A stretch of 64,000 bases of DNA from Lentibacillus sp. Marseille-P4043 (GTDB taxonomy: Bacteria > Bacillota > Bacilli > Bacillales > Amphibacillaceae), in contig NZ_LT984884.1 of NCBI RefSeq assembly GCF_900258515.1, positions 2,329,353 to 2,393,352 on the forward strand, given 5' to 3'. The notes under the pieces are model-generated. The model was not told the origin of the DNA. It made no database searches and saw only the letters and a program-made list of their open reading frames with translations. The first letter of the stretch is position 1. Every line of letters starts with the position of its first letter. Shown one piece after another: positions 9,189 through 16,799 of the stretch. The translations under genes and the position numbers were made by a program.

Positions 9189-9788
9189 ATGGCGCTAATC
9201 ATCGGTTTAACTGGGAGTATTGCGAGCGGAAAAAGTACTGTTTCTCTAATGTTCGATGACCATAATATTCCAGTAGTTGATGCAGATAAACTATCTCGAG
9301 AAGTCGTGAACCCTGGAGAAAAAGCGTATAACCAAATAGTGGAGATGTTTGGACAAGATGTGTTACGTGATGATAAAACTATTGATCGAGAGAAATTGGG
9401 TTCTATTATTTTTGCGGATGAAGGAAAACGAAAACTGTTAAATAATATTGTTCATCCTGCCGTCCGAGAAAAGATGTTGCAGAGAAGAGACGGATTTGTA
9501 GAAGCAGGTGCAACGTGTGTTGTTCTTGATATACCATTACTTTTTGAAAGTAAATTAACCCATTACGTTGATAAAACGTTGGTTGTATATGTTGATGAGC
9601 ATGTTCAGTTAGAACGGTTAATGAATCGTAACCATTATTCAGAAGAAGAAGCAAGGCAGCGAATTGAGTCACAAATTCCAGTGTCAAAAAAAGCCGCGAT
9701 GGCTGATGCGGTAATTGATAACAATGGAACAAAGTACCAGTCTTATGAACAATTAGAGAAATTTTTAAGTGAATGGAACGCGATATAA
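9189..9788 (+). CDS. coaE: Dephospho-CoA kinase
   Basis: Phosphorylates the 3'-hydroxyl of dephospho-CoA, the last step of coenzyme A synthesis. It has a P-loop GLTGSIASGKST at 6-17, the LVDADKLSRE-type motif (here VVDADKLSREV) and the DIPLLFES segment of the CoA-binding lid. 199 residues fits the family. It ends the polA-mutM-coaE unit and is followed by a strong terminator. Confidence 0.96.
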   Translation: MALIIGLTGSIASGKSTVSLMFDDHNIPVVDADKLSREVVNPGEKAYNQIVEMFGQDVLRDDKTIDREKLGSIIFADEGKRKLLNNIVHPAVREKMLQRRDGFVEAGATCVVLDIPLLFESKLTHYVDKTLVVYVDEHVQLERLMNRNHYSEEEARQRIESQIPVSKKAAMADAVIDNNGTKYQSYEQLEKFLSEWNAI

Positions 9789-9792
9789 CTGG

Positions 9793-9824
9793 AAAAGCTC
9801 AGGTCCCGTAGCCTGAGCTTTTTT
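9793..9824 (+). terminator. Terminator after coaE
   Basis: AAAAGCTCAGG and CCTGAGCTTTT pair as an 11-bp stem with an 8-base loop, and the stem runs into a T-tract. Confidence 0.92.
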
Positions 9825-9861
9825 AATATCGTAATGTTTGTTGCTTTTTTATTTCGTAGTT

Positions 9862-10275
9862 GATATAAAATGCGACACAAATTGAGATGATGGACTACCG
9901 TTCCGGAAAAACACTTCGCTTTCCGCGGGCTCGCGCTGAGCCTCCTCGTGAGAAAACCGTTCACTGCGGGGTCTCATCGTCTTCGCTTTCCCGCAGGAGT
10001 CTTCGTGTTTTCCTTCACTGGTGTTGTATTTTGTCATCTTAATTCAATTATTTTGATGCTTGTCAAGGAAGTTTTAAAGCATAAATTTTCACTCACAAGC
10101 AGCCCGTATACACGTAGACTCCTGGGGGATGAGAGGCATAGGTGAGACCCCGCAGTGCGTTAGCACGAGGAGGCTCTCCAGCCGCCCCCCCGGAAAGCGA
10201 AGTGTATACGGGCTGCGGGGCGGATAGCGACAATCTATGCGAAATCACCATAGCACTTATTTCGCATTATATATC
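9862..10275. repeat. Palindromic repeat cluster 1 (two inverted units)
   Basis: This fills the gap between coaE and gapB. Unit A (9905-10013) starts GGAAAAACAC and ends GTGTTTTCC; inside are GCTTTCCGCGGGC on the left and CCCGCAGGAGTC on the right. Unit B (10101-10214) is the same plan in the opposite orientation, with GACTCCTGGGGG first and GGAAAGCG last, and is bounded by a perfect 13-bp inverted repeat AGCCCGTATACAC. The pair is flanked by imperfect outer inverted repeats GATATAAAATGCGA (from 9862) and TCGCATTATATATC (to 10275). No protein frame is credible here. I recognise the style as an intergenic repeat frequent in halotolerant Bacillaceae; its function is unknown to me. Confidence 0.8.
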
Positions 10276-10348
10276 TATTGTGTAAAACAACAATCGTTTA
10301 GAAGGTAGTCAAAAACAATTAAATTTAATAAGCACATTCTTCGATTAA

Positions 10349-10359
10349 TGTGTTATACT
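10349..10359 (+). promoter_or_regulatory. CcpN-type operator 1 upstream of gapB
   Basis: TGTGTTATACT matches the CcpN consensus TRTGHYATAYW at all positions (consensus from memory of the B. subtilis literature). It overlaps a probable -10 element TATACT (10354-10359) about 50 bases before the gapB start. CcpN represses gluconeogenic gapB and pckA on glucose in B. subtilis. Confidence 0.65.
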
Positions 10360-10381
10360 ATTTGTAACAATTGATAAAAAG

Positions 10382-10392
10382 AGTATAACATA
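10382..10392 (-). promoter_or_regulatory. CcpN-type operator 2 upstream of gapB
   Basis: Read on the minus strand, TATGTTATACT again fits TRTGHYATAYW exactly. It faces the first box in inverted orientation, 22 bases further downstream, between promoter and ribosome site. Two sites suit a CcpN repressor covering the transcription start. Confidence 0.6.
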
Positions 10393-10408
10393 TATAGGAG
10401 GACTACAA

Positions 10409-11440
10409 ATGAATAAAACACGAATTGCTATTAATGGATTTGGTCGTATTGGGCGGATGGTTTTCCGTCAGGCGATTAAGGATAACCAATTAGATGTTGT
10501 TGCGATTAATGCAAATTATCCTCCAGAAACACTTGCCCATTTAATTAAGTATGACAGTGTTCACGGAATTTTTGACGGGGAAGTGAAAGCGCTTCATAAT
10601 ATGCTTGAAGTCGATGGGAAAGAAGTATTACTTGTCAATTCTCGAGAACCAGAAACACTTCCATGGAATGATTTTGCCATTGACATCGTAGTTGAAGCAA
10701 CTGGAAAATTTAATTCCAAACAAGGAGCAGGATTGCATTTACAGGCAGGAGCTAAAAAAGTAGTTATCACTGCCCCTGGTAAACAGGTAGATAAAACGAT
10801 TGTAATGGGTGTTAATCAAGACACTTATAACCCGGCAGAAGATCATATTATTTCCAATGCATCTTGTACAACAAACTGTCTAGCGCCTGTTGTAAAAGTA
10901 TTAGATGATCACTTTGGTATTAAGAATGGTTTGATGACAACGGTTCATGCGTTTACCAACGATCAAAAAAACATTGACAATCCACATAAAGATTTACGTA
11001 GAGCAAGAGGGTGCACACAATCGATTATACCAACATCAACAGGGGCAGCGAAGGCGTTAGGTGAAGTATTACCGCATTTAAATGGAAAATTACATGGGAT
11101 GGCATTGCGAGTACCTACACCTGATGTGTCATTAGTTGATTTGGTTGTAGATGTTAAACGATCGGTGACAATTGAAGATATAAATCATGTGTTTAAACAA
11201 GTAGCCGAAAATGAACTTAAAGGAATCCTAAAATACAGTGAAGAACCACTTGTTTCAATTGATTATACAACAACCGATTATTCTGCAATTATTGATGGAT
11301 TAACCACAATGGTAATGGAAGATAATAAGGTGAAAGTATTAGCCTGGTATGACAACGAGTGGGGTTATTCACATCGGGTGATCGATTTAACAAAATTCAT
11401 CGGGAGCTGTTTGCAACAGGAACAAGTAAAAATCTCTTAA
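10409..11440 (+). CDS. gapB: Gluconeogenic glyceraldehyde-3-phosphate dehydrogenase GapB
   Basis: Reduces 1,3-bisphosphoglycerate to glyceraldehyde-3-phosphate, favouring NADP(H), during gluconeogenesis. It has the Rossmann motif GFGRIG at 10-15, catalytic Cys153 in NASCTTNCL and His180 in TTVHAFTND. After the second beta strand the sequence is AINANY, without the acidic residue of NAD-specific GapA, as expected for a GapB type. The region from TLAHLIKYD through DNEWGYS closely resembles B. subtilis GapB. AGGAGG lies seven bases before the ATG. Two CcpN-type boxes in the promoter support glucose repression, and speD follows as in B. subtilis. Confidence 0.95.
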   Translation: MNKTRIAINGFGRIGRMVFRQAIKDNQLDVVAINANYPPETLAHLIKYDSVHGIFDGEVKALHNMLEVDGKEVLLVNSREPETLPWNDFAIDIVVEATGKFNSKQGAGLHLQAGAKKVVITAPGKQVDKTIVMGVNQDTYNPAEDHIISNASCTTNCLAPVVKVLDDHFGIKNGLMTTVHAFTNDQKNIDNPHKDLRRARGCTQSIIPTSTGAAKALGEVLPHLNGKLHGMALRVPTPDVSLVDLVVDVKRSVTIEDINHVFKQVAENELKGILKYSEEPLVSIDYTTTDYSAIIDGLTTMVMEDNKVKVLAWYDNEWGYSHRVIDLTKFIGSCLQQEQVKIS

Positions 11441-11459
11441 TTATTTAGTGAATGTAGTG

Positions 11460-11503
11460 GCAAAGGAAATTCAGTCATAGTACTGATTTTCCTTTGCTTT
11501 CTT
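11460..11503 (+). terminator. Terminator after gapB
   Basis: GCAAAGGAAATTCAGT pairs with ACTGATTTTCCTTTGC with one mismatch, followed by TTTCTTC. It suggests gapB and speD are at least partly separate units. Confidence 0.85.
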
Positions 11504-11679
11504 CATTGCAAAAACCCTTGAAACAGTTTATACTTCTTCATAAACTTCTATGAAATTATGAAATGTTAAACATTTGCTTAAGGATTAGGACCTTTTTGGA
11601 CTAACGATCCCCCGTGGCAGGATGTTTATAACATATAGGAGTCTTTTTAACCATATATGTTTTGAGGGGAAAATTAATT

Positions 11680-12078
11680 ATGGATACAATGGGTAGGCAT
11701 GTAATTGCTGAATTATGGGAATGCAATATTGATAAATTAAATGACATGGGTCTTATTGAACAAATTTTTGTTGATGCAGCATTAAAAGCAGGAGCAGAGA
11801 TTCGCGAAGTTACTTTTCATAAATTTGCGCCTCATGGTGTAAGTGGGGCTGTGATTATCTCTGAGTCACACTTAACCATTCATAGTTTTCCGGAACATGG
11901 TTATGCAAGTATTGACGTCTATACATGTGGTAGCATTATTGACCCAAATGTTGCAGTACTTCATATTGTTGAATCGTTGGAAGCAAAAACATATGAAAAA
12001 TTGGAAATTTCGCGTGGAATGGGTCCTGTTAAGGTAAATCAATTTCGCTGCTTTGTACAAAATAATACTGATTTATAA
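11680..12078 (+). CDS. speD: S-adenosylmethionine decarboxylase proenzyme
   Basis: Pyruvoyl enzyme that decarboxylates AdoMet to supply aminopropyl groups for spermidine. The chosen ATG gives [13 protein letters not shown], the usual N-terminus, with GAGGGG 11 bases upstream; a frame-open TTG at 11662 would lie on the ribosome site and is rejected. Self-cleavage is expected between Glu62 and Ser63 in [10 protein letters not shown], Ser63 becoming the pyruvoyl group. His68 and Cys83-region residues (VYTCG) are conserved. The 132-residue protein is of class 1B bacterial length. The 176-base leader after the gapB terminator contains a possible TTGAAA-N17-TAAACT promoter (11518-11546) and a small hairpin around 11581-11610. 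Confidence 0.95.
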   Translation: MDTMGRHVIAELWECNIDKLNDMGLIEQIFVDAALKAGAEIREVTFHKFAPHGVSGAVIISESHLTIHSFPEHGYASIDVYTCGSIIDPNVAVLHIVESLEAKTYEKLEISRGMGPVKVNQFRCFVQNNTDL

Positions 12079-12084
12079 AATAGG

Positions 12085-12115
12085 GTTGATCATCCTGATG
12101 TGTGATCAACTTTTT
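12085..12115 (+). terminator. Terminator after speD
   Basis: GTTGATCA and TGATCAAC form an 8-bp stem followed by five T residues. Confidence 0.85.
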
Positions 12116-12212
12116 ATTTATGATTTTTGATAGTCGATTTTCATAAAACATGTTAAAATAAAAGGTAATATAGAATTTCTAAGTGATACGTTATCGTTTA
12201 AAATGGGGTGTA

Positions 12213-12596
12213 ATGATGTCATTTAAACAGAGAGTAGTTAAATATTTTAACAATCATGCAGAAACAAGTGAAAACCATTGGGATTCATTACTACAAACCC
12301 ATTATTATAAAACGACGAAAGATAAAGGATTGGATACGGTTGAACAATTTTTTATGCAATCTGACGCTTTTAAAATTAACGCAGTCTCTAAAGAGCATGG
12401 AGAATTAAGTGTATCAGTAGTAAAAGGGAAAAAAGCGTTTATTGTTGTGACGATCATTATGGTTAGACCTTATCAGACTGCCATTGATTTCTCCGTTACA
12501 ACAGAGTCTTTATTGCCTTTTGATTTTGCATATAGTTCAAGATTAATTCAACGATTATATAATGAGTTTAATGAAATATTTCCATTAATCGAATAA
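12213..12596 (+). CDS. Uncharacterised cytosolic protein
   Basis: A 127-residue soluble protein with no membrane segment or signal peptide; family not recognised. Two tandem ATGs (12213 and 12216) follow GGGGTG; spacing slightly favours the second, and an upstream GTG at 12183 lacks a ribosome site. The sequence is aromatic and basic at the N-terminus (SFKQRVVKYFNNH) and continues with alternating hydrophobic strands such as SVSVVKGKKAFIVVTIIMVRP, suggesting an alpha/beta fold. It lies between speD and nrdR, where I recall no gene in B. subtilis, and its codon use looks like the neighbours. It is 38 bases from nrdR and may share its transcript. Confidence 0.75.
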   Translation: MMSFKQRVVKYFNNHAETSENHWDSLLQTHYYKTTKDKGLDTVEQFFMQSDAFKINAVSKEHGELSVSVVKGKKAFIVVTIIMVRPYQTAIDFSVTTESLLPFDFAYSSRLIQRLYNEFNEIFPLIE

Positions 12597-12634
12597 ATTA
12601 TGAGAATAGGTCTATCGAAATGAGGTTGAACTAG

Positions 12635-13093
12635 ATGCGGTGTTCAAATTGCCAAAATAAAAGTACCAAGGTTTTAGATTCGCGACCAATCGAGGAAGGG
12701 CAATCTATTCGCAGGCGCAGAGAGTGCGAACAGTGTGGATTTCGTTTTACGACATTTGAACGAATTGAGGAAGTTCCATTAATTGTTGTGAAAAAGGACG
12801 GAGCAAGACAAGAATTTAGTAGGGAAAAGCTAATTCGTGGATTAATCAAGGCATGCGAAAAGCGACCGGTACCACTAGAGAAAATCGAGGGTATTGCAAT
12901 TGAAGTGGAAAGAGAATTGCGTCACTCAGGGGTTTCTGAAATTCCTAGTAATGATATTGGAGAAATGGTTATGGACCGGCTTTCAAAAGTTGATGAAGTA
13001 GCATATGTGCGCTTTGCTTCTGTCTATCGCCAATTCAAAGATATAAGTGTTTTCTTAGATGAACTAAAAGATTTAATTAAGACAGACAAATAG
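12635..13093 (+). CDS. nrdR: Transcriptional repressor NrdR
   Basis: Represses ribonucleotide reductase genes in response to ATP/dATP. A zinc ribbon at the N-terminus uses CSNC and CEQC (Cys3, Cys6, Cys31, Cys34), followed by [18 protein letters not shown] and an ATP-cone domain (about 49-139) beginning [16 protein letters not shown]. 152 residues is the standard size. dnaB and dnaI follow, as in B. subtilis. A perfect 17-bp hairpin spans the stop codon. Confidence 0.96.
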   Translation: MRCSNCQNKSTKVLDSRPIEEGQSIRRRRECEQCGFRFTTFERIEEVPLIVVKKDGARQEFSREKLIRGLIKACEKRPVPLEKIEGIAIEVERELRHSGVSEIPSNDIGEMVMDRLSKVDEVAYVRFASVYRQFKDISVFLDELKDLIKTDK

Positions 13094-13124
13094 AAAAGCG
13101 ACTTGGAGCTTTTCTATTTGTCTG
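13083..13124 (+). other. 17-bp hairpin spanning the nrdR stop codon
   Basis: CAGACAAATAGAAAAGC (13083-13099) and its exact complement (13108-13124) enclose an 8-base loop. The stem contains the last codons and the TAG stop of nrdR (13091-13093) and ends seven bases before the dnaB ribosome site. Only TTT follows, so complete termination is unlikely; attenuation, RNase protection or control of dnaB initiation are possible. Confidence 0.75.
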
Positions 13125-13142
13125 TTTATAGAGGTGAGAGGA

Positions 13143-14507
13143 TTGAGTTTTATTGGAAAGATTTTGCCTATTGAAGGGTATATTGTTTTGCAAAAAGGGG
13201 ATTTGCCGGAAGGGTATGCAAAATCATTAACCCATTTATACCAACCTCTGATTGGGATAACTGCTGTCATGTTGTACCAGACACTTCTGCATGAAATAGA
13301 GTTGCAACAAGATCATGAGCCACAAACTCATCATACATTAATGAATTATTTAGATTTACCGTTAGACGATATTTATCGAGCAAGACGAAAGCTAGAGGGA
13401 ATTGGGCTCTTAAAGACTTATAAACATCAAACAGACGAAAATGATTATTTTACGTATGAACTTTTACAACCATTTTCACCAAGTGATTTTTTCAAAGATC
13501 CCATGCTTACTCAGCTATTGTATCATCACCTTGGAGAAGATAAGTATCATGTGTTAAGAGGTCACTATTTTAAGCAGCCGGCAAAACAAAACGGCGAAAA
13601 TATAACTGCTTCATTTAATGATGTCTTTCAAACATTTCAACCACATTTTCAACCTGTTGACCATGTAAAGTCCGAAGCTTCTTATAATGAAGATGAAGTA
13701 CAACTCGATTTTACCTGGATGAAGCAAATGCTCAAGCAACGCATGATTCCAGAAAAATATATCTTAACGGCTGTAAATCGAAAATTGATATCACAGATGA
13801 TGGTATTGTATGATTTAGCAGAACATGAAGTAGAAAAAGCTGTAATGTGGGCTTTAACAGACGAAAACCGGTTAGATGTTGATGAATTTAAGGGTGCATG
13901 TCACGACTTGTTTAAAACAAAACATAATCAAGCCGTTGTAAAATTAACGGACAAATTAAATCAACCAATAGAAAATCAAGCAAATAGTAAACCAGCTACA
14001 AAGGAAGAACAACTAGTTCATGAGCTAGAGACAATATCACCAAAGCAATTACTAGAGGATTTATCAAGCGGAAATCATGCATCAGCACAGGATTTGAAGA
14101 TAATTAGTGAAATTATGACGACACAAGGTTTACCATCACCAGTCATGAATGTGCTCATTCATTATGTTTTACTTCAATCGAACATGAAATTATCAAAAGC
14201 ATACTTAGAAAAGATTGCTAGTCATTGGTCACGGGCAAATTTGAGAACAGCAAAAGAAGCGATGGCATTTGCCAAGAAAGAGAAAAATAAATACCAAACA
14301 GGATACTCCAAAAAGCAAAATTATCGAAAACCCGTTTCAAATGAGGTCGTCCCCGATTGGTTTAAAGAGCGGGAAGACAAGCAGGCAAAACCGGTAAAAC
14401 AAAAAGAGAATATGAACCAAGTTGATGATGAAAAAGAAAAAGAAGAAATTTTAGCACTTCTACGCAAACATTCAAATAGCAACAAAAATAATCATTTGCA
14501 AGGATGA
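13143..14507 (+). CDS. dnaB: Replication initiation and membrane attachment protein DnaB
   Basis: Helicase-loading co-factor of Bacillaceae that works with DnaD and DnaI at oriC and at restart sites. The TTG at 13143 is preferred because GAGGTGA lies five bases upstream; the GTG at 13134 overlaps that site. The protein (about 455 residues) has the N-terminal DnaB/DnaD winged-helix region (LTHLYQPLIG, then RRKLEGIGLLKTY) and a C-terminal DnaB_2/DnaD-like domain (about 340-400, with LSKAYLEKIASHWSRANLRTAKEAM) followed by a charged tail. dnaI starts five bases after the stop, so the two are translationally linked. Confidence 0.93.
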   Translation: MSFIGKILPIEGYIVLQKGDLPEGYAKSLTHLYQPLIGITAVMLYQTLLHEIELQQDHEPQTHHTLMNYLDLPLDDIYRARRKLEGIGLLKTYKHQTDENDYFTYELLQPFSPSDFFKDPMLTQLLYHHLGEDKYHVLRGHYFKQPAKQNGENITASFNDVFQTFQPHFQPVDHVKSEASYNEDEVQLDFTWMKQMLKQRMIPEKYILTAVNRKLISQMMVLYDLAEHEVEKAVMWALTDENRLDVDEFKGACHDLFKTKHNQAVVKLTDKLNQPIENQANSKPATKEEQLVHELETISPKQLLEDLSSGNHASAQDLKIISEIMTTQGLPSPVMNVLIHYVLLQSNMKLSKAYLEKIASHWSRANLRTAKEAMAFAKKEKNKYQTGYSKKQNYRKPVSNEVVPDWFKEREDKQAKPVKQKENMNQVDDEKEKEEILALLRKHSNSNKNNHLQG

Positions 14508-14512
14508 TGTTA

Positions 14513-15442
14513 GTGGAACCGATTCAATCAAGTTTAAAGAAATGGCTGCAGAATAACCAAAATTTTCAAGAAAACTATTCCAGAATTAAGCAGGAGGTTC
14601 TTGCAGATCCAGAAATCAAGGAATTTATTGCACTAAATCCCCAGTTAACAACGAAAGAAATTAATAAAAATCTTATGAAACTGTATGAAAGTAAAACACA
14701 ATCTAAGCAATGTGACAGATGTCCATCTTTTGATAAATGTATCAATATGATTAAAGGATATTCGCCGATTTTGGCAGTGGAAAACAATGAAATACATCTA
14801 TCTTATGAAAAATGCTATAGACTTGTAGCACATGAAAAGCAAAAAGATCAGCAAAATCTGATCCAGAGCTTATACATGCCTAAAGAAATTCTTGATGCTG
14901 CATATGAAAATATCGAGTTTGATCTAGCGAGAAAAGACGCAATCCGCGAAACAAGTAATTTTTTAGATCAAATACACGCGGGTGTACCTGCAAAAGGGAT
15001 CTATTTTTCCGGTCCGTTTGGTGTTGGGAAAACGTACTTCCTTGGGGCGATAGCAAATAAACTAAAGGAAGCAAACATTTCATCGATGCTCATTTATATG
15101 CCGGAGTTTGTTAGAGAAATGAAAGGCTCAATCAAGGATGACTCTATTAATAAGAAAATAGACTTTTTCAAAAAAACGGATGTTCTTATGCTTGATGACA
15201 TTGGAGCTGAAACACAATCTGCCTGGTTCCGGGATGAAATTTTGGGATCCATTTTACAGTATCGGATGATGGAACGGTTACCTGTCTTCTTTACGTCCAA
15301 TTATAGTATAAAGCAATTAGGTGAGCAGCTAGCGATATCTAATCGTGGTGGTGTGGAAAAAGTGAAAGCCGGTAGAATTATTGAGCGTATTAAGCAAGTG
15401 AGTAAAGAAGTATCCATGTTTGGTGAGAATCGACGTGATTAA
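14513..15442 (+). CDS. dnaI: Primosomal helicase loader DnaI
   Basis: AAA+ ATPase that loads the replicative helicase DnaC onto DNA. A GTG at 14513 gives the N-terminus MEPIQSSL, very like B. subtilis DnaI (MEPIGRSL), with AAGGATG as ribosome site inside the end of dnaB; the upstream tandem ATG at 14504 is less likely. The N-terminal zinc-binding domain shows Cys67, Cys70, Cys76 and Cys101. Walker A is GPFGVGKT (167-174), Walker B VLMLDDIG, sensor region PVFFTSNYS. About 310 residues, normal length. A terminator follows. Confidence 0.95.
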   Translation: MEPIQSSLKKWLQNNQNFQENYSRIKQEVLADPEIKEFIALNPQLTTKEINKNLMKLYESKTQSKQCDRCPSFDKCINMIKGYSPILAVENNEIHLSYEKCYRLVAHEKQKDQQNLIQSLYMPKEILDAAYENIEFDLARKDAIRETSNFLDQIHAGVPAKGIYFSGPFGVGKTYFLGAIANKLKEANISSMLIYMPEFVREMKGSIKDDSINKKIDFFKKTDVLMLDDIGAETQSAWFRDEILGSILQYRMMERLPVFFTSNYSIKQLGEQLAISNRGGVEKVKAGRIIERIKQVSKEVSMFGENRRD

Positions 15443-15448
15443 CTGCAA

Positions 15449-15491
15449 AAGCTAACAGAGAATGGTACAACCGTTCTTGTTAGCTTATTTT
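15449..15491 (+). terminator. Terminator after dnaI
   Basis: AAGCTAACA pairs with TGTTAGCTT, extended by AGAA/TTCT across one mismatch, and is followed by ATTTTATT. Confidence 0.75.
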
Positions 15492-15605
15492 ATTATTACA
15501 AAGTTTTCAGCCGACACTTTTGCTATTGTTACTAGTTTATCTGGATCATACATTTTTTTAAGTATTTGTCCATATAATGTAACAGTTTGGTCTTGGGTGA
15601 GGGTG

Positions 15606-16463
15606 ATGTTGTTGCTGGAAGTTTATTTTGGTTCTGACAAAGAAGTAATCAGTTTTTGCGAGCATTTATTTCGTTATAACAAACAAATTGAGTTGCATTG
15701 GAAAACAGATAAAGATTGGGGGAATCAGTTACAACTGGAATATCATTTACCAGGCAATGAATCAATAGAAACAATCGCAAAAGCAATGGCTGATGTTTTT
15801 CTGATTCATCGGTTACAAGCAATGATAAAACACATTATTGAAGATTATTATTATTATACGAGCACAGACGAGATCGAGCGCATTATGGAGTTAACACATT
15901 GGATTTTTTCTGGCGAGGATGATGATAGTCTACAGGTTAGAAAAAACAAGGATCCGAGTAAATTATTAAACTCCTTATTCATTGCAAATATAAAAAACAC
16001 GACAACAATCCATTATGATTCGATTGTTAAGTTCCGCTTGAAGGTTTTCAAAGATCAATTAGTCCATTATGTAGGCCTTGCAATTGATGAATTTAAACGA
16101 GAAGAAGATCATCAAGCATTTGTAAATATGTTGCGTGAATATATCGCAAAGAAAGAGTCGGCACATCATGTTGTCCATGTTTTACAAGGTAGTACATTTT
16201 CGTTTTTTAGAGCAAATGGAAAACGATTCTCTCAAATGGAACTGCGTACATTAATGCAGAAAGAGCCTTTGTATATTGTTGGGCTTGATGAAGATGAATT
16301 GAATTTAGCACCATTGGTAGCGATGGCACCACGGAAAATAAAGATATATGGCGATCATCCGTCAGAACCAAAAACATTAACTGTAATCAATGTTTTTGAG
16401 GAAAAGGTGGATTTTGAGCCAGTTAAAAATTTTCCATTCTCATTTCATTCGAAAAAACGATGA
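15606..16463 (+). CDS. ytxC: YtxC-like sporulation-associated protein
   Basis: A protein of about 285 residues matching the position (dnaI-ytxC-thrS) and type of B. subtilis YtxC; biochemical function unknown. The frame is open back to 15462, but that part overlaps the dnaI terminator. GGTGAGGGTG lies right before ATG-TTG-TTG at 15606-15614, so the start is within this triplet group. The product is soluble and rich in acidic helices (VISFCEHLFRYNKQIEL, DYYYYTSTDEIERIMEL), ending with a beta-rich region (IKIYGDHPSEPKTLTVINVFEEKV). No known catalytic motif was seen. Confidence 0.75.
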   Translation: MLLLEVYFGSDKEVISFCEHLFRYNKQIELHWKTDKDWGNQLQLEYHLPGNESIETIAKAMADVFLIHRLQAMIKHIIEDYYYYTSTDEIERIMELTHWIFSGEDDDSLQVRKNKDPSKLLNSLFIANIKNTTTIHYDSIVKFRLKVFKDQLVHYVGLAIDEFKREEDHQAFVNMLREYIAKKESAHHVVHVLQGSTFSFFRANGKRFSQMELRTLMQKEPLYIVGLDEDELNLAPLVAMAPRKIKIYGDHPSEPKTLTVINVFEEKVDFEPVKNFPFSFHSKKR

Positions 16464-16471
16464 AAAAGGGC

Positions 16472-16500
16472 TTGATTTTCCTTTGTTGAAAGGCTATAAT
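16472..16500 (+). promoter_or_regulatory. Sigma-A promoter of thrS
   Basis: TTGATT (16472-16477), a 17-base spacer and TATAAT (16495-16500) lie directly upstream of the T-box leader. Confidence 0.8.
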
Positions 16501-16506
16501 ACAATT

Positions 16507-16775
16507 TATATATTATTTATCACTGAAACAGTAACGATAAGGATATGATCGTTTGATTATTGTATAAAGAAGAGAATGGAAGTCAAACGGCTGAAAGCTT
16601 CCAATATACAACCAAATGATTACCACCTTTGAACTCTGCTATTGAACTATAGTAAATAGTGGCGTATCATCTGCGTTAAAGATTTATGAAGCCGTAGTAA
16701 CTACGGGAATTAGGGTGGAACCACGTGACCAACGCTCGTCCCTTTGCAAATGTGCAGAGGGATGGGCGTTTTTTA
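16507..16775 (+). ncRNA. T-box riboswitch, threonyl-tRNA responsive
   Basis: A leader of about 270 bases between the promoter and thrS. The T-box AGGGTGGAACCACG is at 16712-16725. It is followed by the terminator stem AACGCTCGTCCCTTTGCA/TGCAGAGGGATGGGCGTT (with G-U pairs) and TTTTTT. Uncharged tRNA-Thr should pair through the specifier codon and stabilise the antiterminator. The likely specifier is ACC in GATTACCACC near 16620, assigned from gene context rather than a full fold. Confidence 0.93.
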
Positions 16776-16799
16776 ATTCGATAAAAAGGAGCGATAATC

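Noticed and set aside
9905..10214. CRISPR-like repeat arrangement
   Set aside because: Units are about 110-270 bp, inverted and palindromic, with no regular short repeats, spacers or cas genes.
15462..15605. 48-codon extension of ytxC
   Set aside because: It overlaps the dnaI terminator and lacks a ribosome site; the site is directly before 15606.
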